Positions 9,421 through 19,123 are shown, counted from the first letter of the stretch. The stretch: DNA of 26,389 bases from Aureobasidium sp. EXF-3400 (GCA_024195585.1 SWBL01000506.1:1-26389); one strand, 5' to 3'. The notes: generated by a model from the sequence alone, not told the origin. Program-made: numbers and translations.

Positions 9421-9882
9421 AAATGTCGCAGCTGTCGGATGAGCAAGTCGTCTCAACATGCGAAGTCTGGCGAAATCTAACCTGTAGACCCACCACTGCA
9501 GCCTTGGGACGAGTTTATCATAGATTTTATCACCTGCTTACGTAGTTTGAGCTCGCTAGACGACTCGAAGCCACGTCAGCAAGTTGATACTACAGAAAGA
9601 TTACGTAGCTTGAAGCAGAATCCAAATTTGGAACTATGTCAGCAATCATAGAAATGCCGCGGCTGCCAGATGCACAAGTCGTCTCGACACGCAAAGTATG
9701 GCGAAGTTCAATTTATGGACCCACCACTCCAGCCTTAGGACGAAGTCACCATGGACTCCATCACTGGCTTACGTAGTTTGAGCTCGCTGGCCGACTCGAA
9801 CCCACGTCAGCAAGATGAAACCACGGAAGGATTACGTAGCTCGAAGCAGAATTCAGACCTGAAACTACGTCAGCAACCATAC
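9421..9882. repeat. 231-bp tandem duplication (two units), transition-biased divergence
   Basis: Unit 1 (about 9421-9651) and unit 2 (about 9652-9882) align at a constant offset of 231 with no net indel. By hand I count about 46 differences (around 80% identity). Roughly 36 are transitions and 9 or 10 are transversions, opposite to the 1:2 ratio expected without bias. In about 24 of the transitions the A/T state is in unit 1, in about 12 it is in unit 2, so both units have been hit. This is what repeat-induced point mutation would leave, although I did not see a strict CpA context. Each unit holds two hairpin elements. The second unit abuts a Ty3/gypsy integrase relic. Confidence 0.85.
9536..9876. 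repeat. Cluster 1 of the TTACGTAG hairpin elements (four copies)
   Basis: There are four short inverted-repeat elements: 9536-9583, 9599-9645, 9767-9814 and 9830-9876. Each begins with a version of GCTTACGTAGTTTCGAG and ends with its reverse complement, separated by roughly 12-15 bases. In the first, the left arm GCTTACGTAGTTTGAG faces a right arm whose complement is GCTGACGTGGCTTCGAG. All right arms are followed by CAA. They can fold as imperfect hairpins of about 15 bp. The outer bases TTACGT/TGACGT resemble bZIP half-sites, but any binding is inference only. The same element recurs at 18.0 kb and 23.4-23.8 kb. Confidence 0.8.
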
Positions 9883-10510
9883 GATTGGATACTGGTCATG
9901 GTTGAGAGACTTACAAGGTACACATACTCCATTCCCTGCATAGAATCAATTGCGGCATAGGGACTGGTACACTTGGTTCTGGGCAGGCGTGATGGGCATC
10001 AGATACAAGCACTCAACTGCTTACCATCCTTAGACCGACGGTTGTACCGAAAGGGCGAATCAGACGCTCGAGGCTCATCTCCGACATTGCGTTAGTTGCG
10101 CTCAAGAAGACTGAATAATTCACTCACCGATGGCACAACTGGCGCTATTTCAACAGATGGCTGCCACAACAGGACTCACGTCATTCTATGCCCAGTCTGA
10201 AAAACACCTCGATCTATCTATAGACCTCACATTATAACACCTAAACGCGGACAGAGCATTGATTACTAGCGACCAGCTGGAGGAGTCATTTAAGCTGTAT
10301 GAGGGAGATAAGGTATATTTGCTTACAAAGAATTTGCGATCGCAACAGTTGACAAGAGAATTGAACCACGTCAAACTCGAACCATGTTTAGAGGACCTGT
10401 AAACTACAAAATCCAACTTCCTAACGGTGCGAAAATATGCCTAGTGTTTCACATAATCTTATTGGAACCGGCTGATCCAGAAACTCCGTTGCAAACGCCA
10501 CGCTCGTCTT
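9876..10510 (+). mobile_element. Decayed Ty3/gypsy integrase fragment
   Basis: After the hairpin cluster the frame reads YDWILVMVERLTRYTYSIPC (integrase core start, normally D-x-I/V-L-V-I-V-D-RLTK). A short way on comes HSTAYHP-stop-TDGCTERANQTLE (about 10009-10065), then TTGLTSFYAQSEKHLDL (10163-10213), GDKVYLLTKNLR (10306-10341) and GPVNYKIQLP with FHIILLEPADPETPL (about 10393-10494). This is the order found in chromovirus integrases. Between the first two motifs about 40 residues are missing, including the second catalytic aspartate. Several stops (TAG, TGA, TAA) could have come from CAG, TGG or CAA by C-to-T changes. No chromodomain could be read afterwards and no LTR was recognised. It is inactive. 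Confidence 0.85.
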
Positions 10511-11064
10511 CTTCTATCCTTCCTTGCACTTTGTGCCCATCCTTTGCTCAGAGTCAAGGCTGCTCTGATCTGTTTCGTTCAACTCGAAACTAAAGCTCGG
10601 GTGGGTGGGTTCACAAATGCACAGCTTGTGTGGGAAGTGTGGGAAATGGTATGTAACTTCTCCGATCTTGTGTTCTACCTTCACAAAACTACTAGAGTTT
10701 GACCATGCTACCACGGCTGACGCATATCGGTATGCGAGCGAAGGAGAGCAACAAGAATTAACAAAAATTTAGGAATAGCGATGCACATATATGAATCTGT
10801 TGGCTAGAACGGGCGCTAGGATAAGTTTTAATGCTCGTTTGACATGATATAGATCCAGCTAGTAAAGATCTCAAGCTATCTCCAAGGCCCTGTGTGGGAG
10901 TGTCAGAGCATGATTTGACTCGTCCGCTGGTAGAGACATCTGGTATAGTCTAATACCCTCGCAAGCTAACAACGAACTATGCTTAAACCACCTTGCGAAT
11001 GTCACAACATATATGCCGAAAAAATGGCTTGCGAGATTTGATGATTGAGGCCGTGTATATCTCG
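10511..11064. other. Intergenic stretch after the integrase relic
   Basis: No LTR end, chromodomain or gene can be read here. Base composition is ordinary and stops are frequent in all frames. A 66-codon minus frame (10714-10514) lies over the end of the retroelement region and is not convincing. Confidence 0.3.
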
Positions 11065-11573
11065 TCAGAACATGTCTATGAGCAGCGCCTTGACAAACCC
11101 ATCACGCTTTGCCTCTGCTTTCGGAAATATCTTGTTTTGCGTCTTCGAGTAGCTGCGAAGCGCTCTCTTCGAGGGGAAAGATGCGGCCGGGACCCCTGTA
11201 CGTCTGGCATCAATGAGGTCGACGATATTAACATAAACCATCTTAAGCGCCTGGACTGTCGATGTTAGCGACGAAGATATGTGTCACTGATATTTATGTC
11301 GAGCGCGACCTTCTTGCACTGAGTGATTGTAGAAGGAGCTGGCAGGACTCCAACCTCAACACATAGGCTTTGCCAGTGGGCCAATCTTGACTGGTCCGCT
11401 CCGTAATATTACTTGAACTCTTCTCTCAAGCAAGCGTTCATGTTCTTTCGATACTTCTTAGAATCGACTTTCCAATTTTGATGTGTAGAGAGTCTCCCAA
11501 ACTCAACAAGAATGGAAGCAGAAGTATCGTGGTCAAAGTTTGGAAACTGGTCGAAGTATCGTGAAGCTTGCAT
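11065..11573 (-). pseudogene. Small two-exon gene of a fungal-specific family with one premature stop
   Basis: Exon 1 (11573-11310) starts MQASRYFDQFPNFDHD, continues through LVEFGRLSTHQNWKVDSKKY and NACLREEFK, then hits TAA at 11411-11409 (codon 55). The same frame goes straight on with YYGADQSRLAHWQSLC and STITQCKK. A 59-bp intron (11309-11251) has branch site CTAAC and acceptor CCAG but an unusual GTCGCG donor. It joins in phase to exon 2 (11250-11065): ALKMVYVNIVDLIDARRTG, then IFPKAEAKRDGFVKALLIDM and TGA. The total is 149 sense codons. The layout, with an aromatic N-terminus, a WxxLC block, QCKKALK and an IFPKxxAK tail, matches a widespread Pezizomycotina family of unknown function as I remember it. 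A CAA-to-TAA change would explain the stop. The weak donor may be a second lesion. Confidence 0.7.
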
Positions 11574-13140
11574 GATTACAGACAAGGCGTATCATGAAAA
11601 GCAGATAAAGGTGCGGAAGGAAAGAGAAACTGGAAGCTGCGAGTCCTGTAAACTTATGGCACGATAGTTGGCGTTATGGGTCTGGCACGGGTCGGCTCAC
11701 TTCGAAAAGGTCACTATCAATGTTGCTCCAAATCCTTCGCTATTGGACGGCTCTCTGCAGACGACTGCTGTAGAGGAACTACGTGGAGATCGGTCGCGCA
11801 ATGATCATATGCCGTAGATGACACTAAGAGTATGCAAGCAATTTGTCAACCATGTGCACTCTTTCGTAAATTGGTCACATTTTCAATATATCTGCGATTT
11901 AGATGAGAAGCGACGTGGCGCGCTGTGCGTTCATGTAAGTGACGACGTACACTCATTCGACAATCCTGAAATAATGTATGTATGGAGGAAAAAGCATGCT
12001 CTAGCCACCACCAACGTACATGCTTGCATCTGGCGCTTTCAACCAAGCTGAAATGTCCACTTCACATACGCTAAAGTACCGTACGGCTTTCCACGTCTTG
12101 GCATGCGCAAGGTCGGATTCGACTAGTAGTCGACTGATGTTCACCTCTTTTGGTGAGTCCGAGATCTTACTTCGATAAGTGTTCGGCTAAGCGCTGCAGC
12201 CAACCTAATGGTTTAGACTTGTGCCATAGCATCTGGACGATTTGCTGACGCCTCTCATGTAGGGATCTTCGCATCTGGATGCCAAGCATCCTATGGTAAG
12301 ACCTACGCTATGCTGTGAACTAGTCCTCAGTGTGAGAACTTTCCGTCACATCTGACAGTAATTGTTTAGAGTCCCTTGGAGCATATGAGTGATAAGCGTA
12401 GCTGCTTAAAGTCTTCTTGTAGGACGCAGATTACCATTCCCGAGCATTTTCGTTACCCTAGCTAGGTCTGGGGAAGCTGTGTGTCAACGCTAGATGTGTT
12501 CGAGGATTTCTCATCTTCTGAATTCGTTGTTGGCGCACTGTCGCCGCTGATAAGAAGTGACGCCGAAACTCTCAGATGACCACAAAAAGTGCTTAACTAG
12601 ATTTCGAAGAAACTCGCGATCATGTACCGTTGTGATTATGACTCGAGCCATAACCTAAGTAACTTCTGAACGCGAACTTGCTGTGTAAACGCGCGGGTAA
12701 CTGCTGCATCCTATTTGAGATCCATCAAGGGACGTGAACGAACAAAATCACACACACAAGATATGGAAGAAAGTCTTGAACACTACGACTCGCGATCTGA
12801 GCATGAGATTATACTTCGGCATACAGAGGCACGAGTATGTATGCGATTCGACGACTGTGCTATCTTCATTGTCAATCATGGATTTGAATTGATGCTCCTG
12901 TAGATTAGTATCAAAAGCATCAATGTCGTTAATATCGCAGTCTCATGGCAAAGGCTTAGAACATTCACGACATGGTTCTGGAATCAAAAGATGTATGATA
13001 TGGATTGAGAATATTCAGTCTTCCCACCATTAACAGCGATTTGAGTCTACAATACCCACAGAGCTCTATCCTGCCATCAGCTAGGAGCGCAAGGGACTGA
13101 CAAGAATCGTACGATGGCTATCTGTACGATTATATTATGT
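11574..13140. other. Long stretch without a recognisable gene
   Basis: Scattered short frames (77 codons at 11818-12051 plus, 66 at 12046-11846 minus, 62 at 12715-12903 plus) have no recognisable domain. The first few hundred bases are the upstream region of the minus-strand pseudogene ending at 11573; no clear TATA box was noticed. No repeats or RNA genes were identified. Confidence 0.3.
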
Positions 13141-13572
13141 GATGGGCGTTGCTGGAAGGCCAAAGGGGCACTAGGGTTCGTAGATGACCACTCGGCGAGT
13201 GAAATAGGAGAGGGCATATATGTGAGCTTCCAAACCCTCCAGCGACAATCATTCCGAAGGTGAAAGGATGGGCGCGGGAAAGTGGGCCATCTTTGGAGCC
13301 TCGCAGATAGGCCTCATCTACTTTACCCGCAGAAGCAACGATGGAGGGTATGAGGGGATAGATCTATGATCTAAGGACAGGACATCCCTCCACGCGAGTA
13401 TTTCAAACTGCTAGGGGTCACCCTAGGCAGTAAGATGGAGTTCCGCTAACATGTTGCAACACTTACTGCCAGAACCACTAGACGGCGTCTAGCCATCAGA
13501 TGCCTGCAAGGGGTCCGACTTGGGCAAGTCAGACGACTGTACAAAGCCGCAGTCACCTGGAGACCATTAAAG
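13141..13572 (+). mobile_element. LINE fragment: reverse-transcriptase catalytic box and thumb
   Basis: The frame contains LGFVDDHSA (13171-13194), the catalytic F/YxDD box of reverse transcriptase in its LINE form. Next comes PKVKGWARESG (about 13257-13290), then in a shifted frame IFGASQIGLIYFTRRSNDGG (about 13291-13350). After another shift it reads FKLLGVTLGSKMEFR (about 13402-13446) and RRRLAIRCLQGVRLGQVRRL. This is the normal order of palm end and thumb. At least two frameshifts and several stops make it dead. Its LGVTLGSKM differs from the LGIIMDQ of the 2.3-kb fragment, so it comes from a different LINE subfamily. Confidence 0.8.
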
Positions 13573-13920
13573 ATGTACCAGTCGAAGAGCACACCACGAA
13601 TTCACTTTACTTCCTCAACCCTTCTGACCCTTCTGATTAACCGATCCATTGATACCTAGTCTCATATGATCAAGGTTATACCGATAGCGCTATACAAGGT
13701 CAATAAAGGATATGGCACTAAGAGTTACCACCCGGCAGATACTATAAACACGACCGAATGACGTCTAGAAAACAACGAGAATCCAGCGACCTTAAGAACA
13801 CCCAGAACGCGGCAGCATACACATGGTAGCAAGATGGGATTCTTCCAGGACCTCATATAGCTCTACTCTACTCCTTTTTTTCTCGACATTATATGCATCG
13901 TGCAGAGGTTGCGACAATTC
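13573..13920. other. Short intergenic stretch downstream of the deaminase gene
   Basis: No open frame or repeat of note. It would contain the 3' untranslated region of the minus-strand deaminase gene. A pyrimidine-rich run (ctccttttttt) lies near 13870-13880, 40-50 bp past the stop. Confidence 0.3.
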
Positions 13921-14541
13921 TCAACAACAATTAACTAAGCTGGTGAGCCACACTCGATAGATGGACAAGTCTTTGCCTTCTGTCCAGATGCGACCGTTCA
14001 GGCTGAACTTGAACGTGAGACCGTGCAACAATTCGACACGAGCAAGAAAATCACAACAGTCCTCACAAGGTTTCCTGCTGACTGCAATGGTGTTGACAAT
14101 ATCGCCGTGGGGAAGGTTCCAGAACGAATCCGCGATGATCTGCTTTTCGGCATGACAGGAGAAAAATCGACCGGGTCTTCCCTGGTCGAAGTCTGAAGAT
14201 AGTGTGGGGTGGTTGATAAGATGTGAGAGTCTTCCTACAGCCACTAGAGCGGTTTCTTGATCCAGATGGTGGAAGTCTGGCAAGTCGTATGGCCAGCTCC
14301 TCCATCCACTGACGGATGCCCGCATGGGTCTTTGAATTTGGGACTCAGGAATACCGATGCTCAAAGTCTTGCTTGGGTATCTGACCACGAATTCAGCAAT
14401 CATCTGATTGGCTCTCTCATGGCGGCCTAGGATAACGTCAGTGTCAGATAGAGACTGAGTACCAAACGGAGATTCGGCGTCATCATCTAATTCAAGACGA
14501 CCCAGCAGATCGTTCAATTGGCCTATCTCTTCATCGGACAT
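13921..14541 (-). CDS. Deaminase-superfamily protein (HAE / PCxxC zinc site)
   Basis: A single exon of 206 codons runs from the ATG at 14541 to a TGA at 13923-13921. The zinc-site motifs of the cytidine/nucleic-acid deaminase fold are both present: CHAEKQ at residues 129-134 (zinc ligand H130, catalytic E132) and KPCEDCCDF at 157-165 (ligands C159 and C162), 27 residues apart. The N-terminal 60 residues are acidic and helical; the C-terminus ends in GRIWTEGKDLSIYRVWLT. Enzymes of this fold deaminate free nucleosides or bases in nucleic acid. The divergent fungal members are, in published classification, related to bacterial toxin-type deaminases, but I cannot fix the subfamily from sequence alone. 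No signal peptide or membrane segment is seen. All motif residues are intact, in contrast to most neighbours. The substrate is unknown. Confidence 0.8.
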   Translation of the reverse strand: MSDEEIGQLNDLLGRLELDDDAESPFGTQSLSDTDVILGRHERANQMIAEFVVRYPSKTLSIGIPESQIQRPMRASVSGWRSWPYDLPDFHHLDQETALVAVGRLSHLINHPTLSSDFDQGRPGRFFSCHAEKQIIADSFWNLPHGDIVNTIAVSRKPCEDCCDFLARVELLHGLTFKFSLNGRIWTEGKDLSIYRVWLTSLVNCC

Positions 14542-15470
14542 ACTTGCTGCTATTATCAGAAGTCGTCTCTACGAAGAAGGTAAGATATCTTACATGGCTG
14601 TGTTCTTGTTCAACTAAAAGAATTCCCCGCGAGAATCTCTGTCTAGGTGAAGGAGGGTGTGGGAGGATGCAAGGAAAAAGCCAGGTTCCATTTATGGGAA
14701 AACATGTTCTCGGACACGCTAAATGATGGACAAGGTTGGTACTCATGCACGCTCAGAGAAGTGAGACTCGAGTACCTGATTTCATCATATACGTGTCTCA
14801 GACAATCGATATCTCAGCGTGCGTGATGAATTCACCACCGGGATCTCCATTTGTAGCACTCGATCTCATAGCGCATATTGCAAGATCGCGAGTTAACATC
14901 CGGTCTATGTTCTATCCATCTTGCTTCTTCATGTGCTTCTTCTCTGTCTTCTTTAGGCTGTCAAATTGTGAACTAAATGCAGCTCTTGTAGGTCGAGAAT
15001 TTTACCCCTCTGCCAAGATATAATTTATCCTTTTCGACATATACTGTATCCTGTGGATTGGCTCTGACTGTGAGTGATCGCTCTGCATCTCTCGGGAGAG
15101 GTCGCTTCCTTTTTAAGTGAAGTGATGTGCTCAACACGTGTTAGAGCTAAACTCAATCGGAGTCATCAGACGTTCGTGTCCTGATTAGTTCTGTAGGCCG
15201 CTTTGCTTTCATGGTTTTGCTTCTCCAATCCACTTTCCGTTTTTGTTCGTCCCCTGCACCTAGGCAGCGACGCTCAAGTTTTTACCACAAACACACCTAA
15301 AGGTGAACGCAATGCTGCTCATATTCTTTTGCAGAACGTATGTCACGTAGAAAAGTGACACCGACTATGCCGCTGACTGGCTTGCAATAAGGGTCGAGCG
15401 ATGTGGCGACGCACTCGATGTTCTGGATCCAGATCGAGCCTTGAGCGAACAGACCAGATTACAGACCTCG
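14542..15470. other. Upstream region of the deaminase gene and gap
   Basis: The first part is the likely promoter of the minus-strand deaminase gene. No TATA box is clear. A plus-strand 95-codon frame at 14736-15023 has a cysteine/phenylalanine-rich hydrophobic end but no known match. From about 15351 a plus-strand frame stays open to 15583 with fungal-looking codons (YAADWLAIRVERCGDALDVL), overlapping the end of the next minus-strand gene. This may be eroded coding sequence. Confidence 0.3.
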
Positions 15471-16272
15471 TCAAAGCCGGCACTCATCGTTAGCGAAGAG
15501 AGTACGAATTCTAGTGGTAGTCGTATATCGCAGGTCACGCGCGAAAAGCCATTTTACATTGTTTGGCGCTACCACATGCTCTGTAGTGTCTGGTGATTCA
15601 CATCGAGACATTGTACTCATGAGCATATTGGCATACTCTCCAGAAGCCAGGGAATGCGAGCTTCGACCCTCAGCTCTCCAGCACGAGACAGACAATTCTG
15701 GATCACCTTGATTGCGCAAGCAGGGAGCTCTCCGGCTCCATCTCTGTTTACTCGGACTGGACAACGGCACTCAGAGACGCAAAGCGTTGACTTGCTAACG
15801 AGTGCCAAGATGTGTTTATCTGCAAGATCGACACGCGAAGAGGGTGCGAGATGACTCAATGTCGAAACATCAGGCGCCTGGCTCGCAGATGCGGAACCCG
15901 GGTACCGAAGAAAGCTTGGAACAACAGCGAGCATGAATGGCTGTTCTTGCATCGAGTACCTGGTGCTATGGTAGTTTGAAATTATACACTGTCTGATGAA
16001 CAAATAGTAGGCTCATCAGCTGATTGCGCGTTAAACTCCTTGTTAGCACCGCTGAACCAGTACCCTGACATGGCCATCTCCGCCACCGTTTTCATTAAGC
16101 TCAGACGTCGTCTAATATCACGCAGACTTAGCTGAGTCTCTACAGGGTCGCAACAACCCATCAAGTCATGGCCGTGACGATTCGAATCGCACGAGAGTTT
16201 TCGATGCTCGAGTAAGGACGTGATCTCTTGAATATACCAAGGCAGCTTCAAGCTATGCATGGATTCCTTCAT
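15471..16272 (-). CDS. Candidate multi-exon gene, unknown family
   Basis: A frame open from 16003 reads MQEQPFMLAVVPSFLRYPG and continues to RVEARIPWLLE. A 56-bp intron (15636-15581, GTATGC donor, CTACAG acceptor) joins it in phase to KHVVAPNNVKWLFARDLRYT, ending at a TAA or TGA near 15471. Splicing removes the frame change, which supports the intron. Upstream, a different frame (16272-15982) is also protein-like (LSLRDIRRRLSLMKTVAEMA). It could be linked by a ~98-bp intron from a GTACTG donor to a TAG acceptor at about 15977, but that junction is weak. No domain is recognised and no membrane segment is seen. The downstream half is the better supported part. Confidence 0.4.
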
Positions 16273-16704
16273 AGTAGAGACGATGGATCAAATCCCAGCT
16301 CTTCGTCATCAGATGTGGGAGGAGCATAATTTGCACATCGAACACGAGAAAATAACCACTTTCCAGCCAGAGTCTTCATAGCTACATATAAGTTGCTTTG
16401 ACTGGAGCATATCGACCACAATGTTTTTGTCGTGCCTCAATACTCTGCCCCGCACGACCACTTATTTCGTTTTACAGAAGCAGTTGCGATATGATCGGGG
16501 AAGGTGTGTTGCGAGAGAGGCGGTGACGCTGGATTTCAGAAGGAGCGAGCGAGTTGAGACCTGTCGGCGATGTGGCCTGGACTTTGAAGCGCTGTGATGG
16601 CCAAGGTTGGAAGAAAGAGCTTGCTTGTACGAAGGGATTATCCGAATGCAGATCAAAAGTGAAGGCAGCTCAAGCGGTTGGGAAACTCCCGCAGTCCAGT
16701 ATCG
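16273..16704. other. Gap between two candidate minus-strand genes
   Basis: Short frames on both strands (64 codons minus at 16656-16462, 60 codons plus at 16554-16736) have no recognised domain. A CRRCGLDF string on the plus strand near 16560 is not followed by the spacing of any zinc-finger type. Confidence 0.3.
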
Positions 16705-17371
16705 CTAAGTGGTCCACCGGTCACTCCTTACAATGACTGTGCTATCGCGACTCATCTTTTGAGATATGCGTCCGCTCAGTCTTATTGCTCTTCTGCTCAA
16801 CTTTCTGTATTTGTTCAAAGCATCTGTTAAGCATTTTGTCTCCCTTGCGAGCCTTTTCGAAACACTGAAACAATATAGTCTATGCTGTATCTCTTTGATG
16901 AAGTCCTTGCAGCCAACCAGGATTTTCTCATCGAGAGTCGGTAGAGCCGTTGGGCCTGAACGACCAAGTTTCCAACCGTAGAGTATCACTGCAAGTTGAT
17001 CGCAGATGATGTCGTCCGCTGGCAAGCCGAGATCCTGCAGTATAACACGAACAAGAGCATGAGGGTTGCAGGATACCTCGTCATGGTCGGCTGAGCACAG
17101 TTCAGAGCGAATTTCGGCAAGGCCACGCTTATGTCCATCTATCGGTGTGGCAAAACAAGCAGGAAACATGGCGGCGAAAGAAGAAGTCCTCACAGGAGTC
17201 GCTCTTGATCACAGGAGTCGCTCTTGTGTTACTTGAGTAGCCATGGTTATGGATATCTTGTCTAAGCTCATCACGGGATATGTTGTTCTCAAGAATTTTT
17301 CTTGCAAGCACAGCGTTGCAATTTGTGTCGTGTTCGGTAGGTATGTGAGCACGCCACTGGTAACGTTTCAC
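16705..17371 (-). pseudogene. Hypothetical gene frameshifted by a 19-bp tandem duplication
   Basis: A 162-codon frame (17193-16705) begins without an ATG and reads RGLAEIRSELCSADHDEVSC, then LVRVILQDLGLPADDIICDQ and a basic helical end. A second frame (from 17371) runs into the same place. Exactly between them sits a perfect 19-bp direct duplication (17190-17208 and 17209-17227). Nineteen is not a multiple of three, and with one copy the two frames would be continuous over about 215 codons. Codon use looks fungal. The real start upstream is unclear; an ATG-initiated frame at about 17421 is in another register. No domain is recognised; a possible helical region is the only visible feature. Confidence 0.5.
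17190..17227. repeat. 19-bp tandem duplication inside a reading frame
   Basis: Two adjacent copies of tcacaggagtcgctcttg plus one base (a in the first, t in the second). It looks like a recent slippage or repair duplication, because 18 of 19 positions are identical in an otherwise decayed neighbourhood. Confidence 0.9.
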
Positions 17372-17551
17372 TTGTCTGTCTATCGTGAGTTGCCTGGGCC
17401 TTTGTATTCTTCTTGTTCATCTTCTTGCTCCTTGGAACTCAATATTGCACTGCTGATCTTGTGCTTTGCTTTCTAGGTTCGTCAAAGGAGTTGCAAATTT
17501 GGACATTATCATTGCACATACTATCCGGGTTCGGTAGGGACTCTATAGTCG

Positions 17552-18043
17552 TCAAAGCCAGTTGGTGCATCCATCAGGTCGAGTTTCGGGTCGAGCAGGC
17601 AGTCGGTATGTATCAAGCGAGTTATGCTTGAATACACTCAGCATGACATGCCCTGTCTGATTCGTGCTTCCACCGAACACTGCGTCTGCTTGCTCCTCGA
17701 TGGTTCTTATACCACACAGATCTCGGCTTCGGCCCCGCTTCGTCGTTACCATAAGTGAGTAGCATGTAGATCGTTCGTGCGGGGTTCTTGTCTTGATATA
17801 ATATTCGCCAATCAATCGAACGCGCCTGACTCAATTGAGTCTCTCGGCTGCGATATCGTCAGAGACCTTGGGGCTGACCGAAAGCCTCCACCGCCGCGCA
17901 CTGAGTTCATGATTGCAGATGTCGAGAAGCTGATCGTCAGAGAGGACGAGTCGACGACCTAGTCGGCTCCCTAGTATTGATTTGAGCCTTAGATTACGTG
18001 CTTTGAGCTTGATGGCCGAGTCTAAGCTACGTAAGCAGGACAT
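17552..18043 (-). pseudogene. Possible broken gene, one stop in about 160 codons
   Basis: One minus-strand frame is open from 18043 to 17552 except for a TGA at 17833-17831. The first part is helical and basic (KARNLRLKSILGSRLGRRLV, then LSDDQLLDICNHELSARRW); the second has GGSTNQTGHVMLSVFKHNSL. A competing minus frame at 17834-17622 (LLTYGNDEAGPKPRSVWYKN) and a plus frame at 17777-17962 are also protein-like, so the true structure is uncertain. A hairpin element lies inside the N-terminal end. No family recognised. Confidence 0.25.
17992..18036. repeat. Single TTACGTAG hairpin element
   Basis: Left arm GATTACGTGCTTTGAG and right arm whose complement is GCTTACGTAGCTTAG, separated by about 14 bases. 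It is the same inverted-repeat element as the clusters at 9.5-9.9 kb and 23.4-23.8 kb, here as a lone copy. Confidence 0.7.
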
Positions 18044-18096
18044 ACCACAGTAGGATCATGTGGTTCAAGGCACAGGACAGTGGGTCACCTACAATG

Positions 18097-19097
18097 CTGT
18101 GAGATGGCAATGCAATCAGTGAAAGTGACCGAAGGTTACGTATGTAAAGCCCTGAATTAGAACTTTCTCGAGACCTGCGCCGATGGTATCAATGGGCATG
18201 GGTAGATAGTAAGACTTGCGCCAGTCTACATGCCATTAGTCAGTAAGAATGATCTTGACAACAAAAGAGCTCCGGTCACTTACGTTCATTGGCGATCTGT
18301 TATTCTCACCCAATAGTTGATTTCGAGACTGGAGCGACCAATTCAGACAACCTTTGCGACAGCAATATGGCCGGAGGAGCGCCAAATATTATGCTGAAAA
18401 ATATGCAGCGAGACAAAACCATGCTAATGCAAATCAGAAAGGTTGCGTTTTTCCACGTGCGTAGGTCTCGATAAAGCTTTGCCAGGGCACTTATGTGGAA
18501 CCCCCCATCGATAACAATGTAAGCGAAGAACCCTAGAGCGCAAAATCTGTATTGTAACTCGGTGTCTTGGTCCAAAGTGATTCTACTAGCCATAAAGACA
18601 TGCAGCATCAACATTATGAACAGAGTCCTGCCAGTACCATGTTGTCTCGCCGCGACGAAGCCATCCAAAAGATCAGGGGTTGCCTCTACGGCGTGCTGCA
18701 ATAAGCCTGGGGATCTTTGCCATTTCGCTTTGATCATAATGGAGGTCATCTGTATATTCAGACGGCAGTCGGGCCTCAGCAAAGGAAGAAGAGATGATGC
18801 TGAGGAGAACTTGGTGTTCGGTCGCTGAAAGATTCGCCGAGTGCCAAGAAGCACGATCGAACACAATGACGTATGAACGGCCAGGCCTATCTTCGAGGTA
18901 TGGTAACTGTTTACAAACGATATTAGGCTGAGAAATGAGATTTTAAGCAAAGTTTGTGTTGCCAGATCATTCGGATACGAAGACGCATGGGAAGAACAAG
19001 ACAAGATAGCACCTGGACTTGAAGACTTCATGTTCAAACAATCACAATTCAAACAGCGGCATGGTCTGGTACGGCAGGTGAGCTGAGCAATAGCCAA
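18097..19097 (-). CDS. Putative multi-exon membrane protein, unknown family
   Basis: A 263-codon frame (19097-18306) has hydrophobic segments near its end: GRTLFIMLMLHVFMA, FCALGFFAYIVIDGGFHISA and NATFLICISMVL with CIFFSIIFGAPPAILL, enough for two or three membrane helices. Upstream in this frame is KISFLSLISFV. Between 18864 and 18673 another frame is equally protein-like (ATEHQVLLSIISSSFAEARL), so a frameshift or unrecognised intron is possible. Downstream, a good intron (18283-18226, 58 bp, GTAAGT donor, CTGAC branch, TAG acceptor) leads to HWRKSYYLPMPIDTIGAGLE, then possibly a 43-bp intron (18139-18097). The link from the membrane part to that exon is unresolved because two stops follow STIG. 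It lies 26 bp downstream of the coiled-coil gene on the same strand. Confidence 0.4.
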
Positions 19098-19123
19098 ATG
19101 CCAACGTTTAATTCCCGATCCAT

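Noticed and set aside
9036..9545. 169-codon plus-strand ORF
   Set aside because: It overlaps the HNH-like gene in antisense, runs into the tandem repeat and shows no domain; it looks like a chance frame.
9421..9882. CRISPR-like repeat array
   Set aside because: The repeats are long diverged tandem units with internal inverted repeats in a eukaryotic context, without uniform repeats and unique spacers.
16554..16736. CRRCGLDF string suggesting a zinc-cluster transcription factor
   Set aside because: The remaining cysteines of a Zn2Cys6 motif are missing and the frame has a stop soon after.
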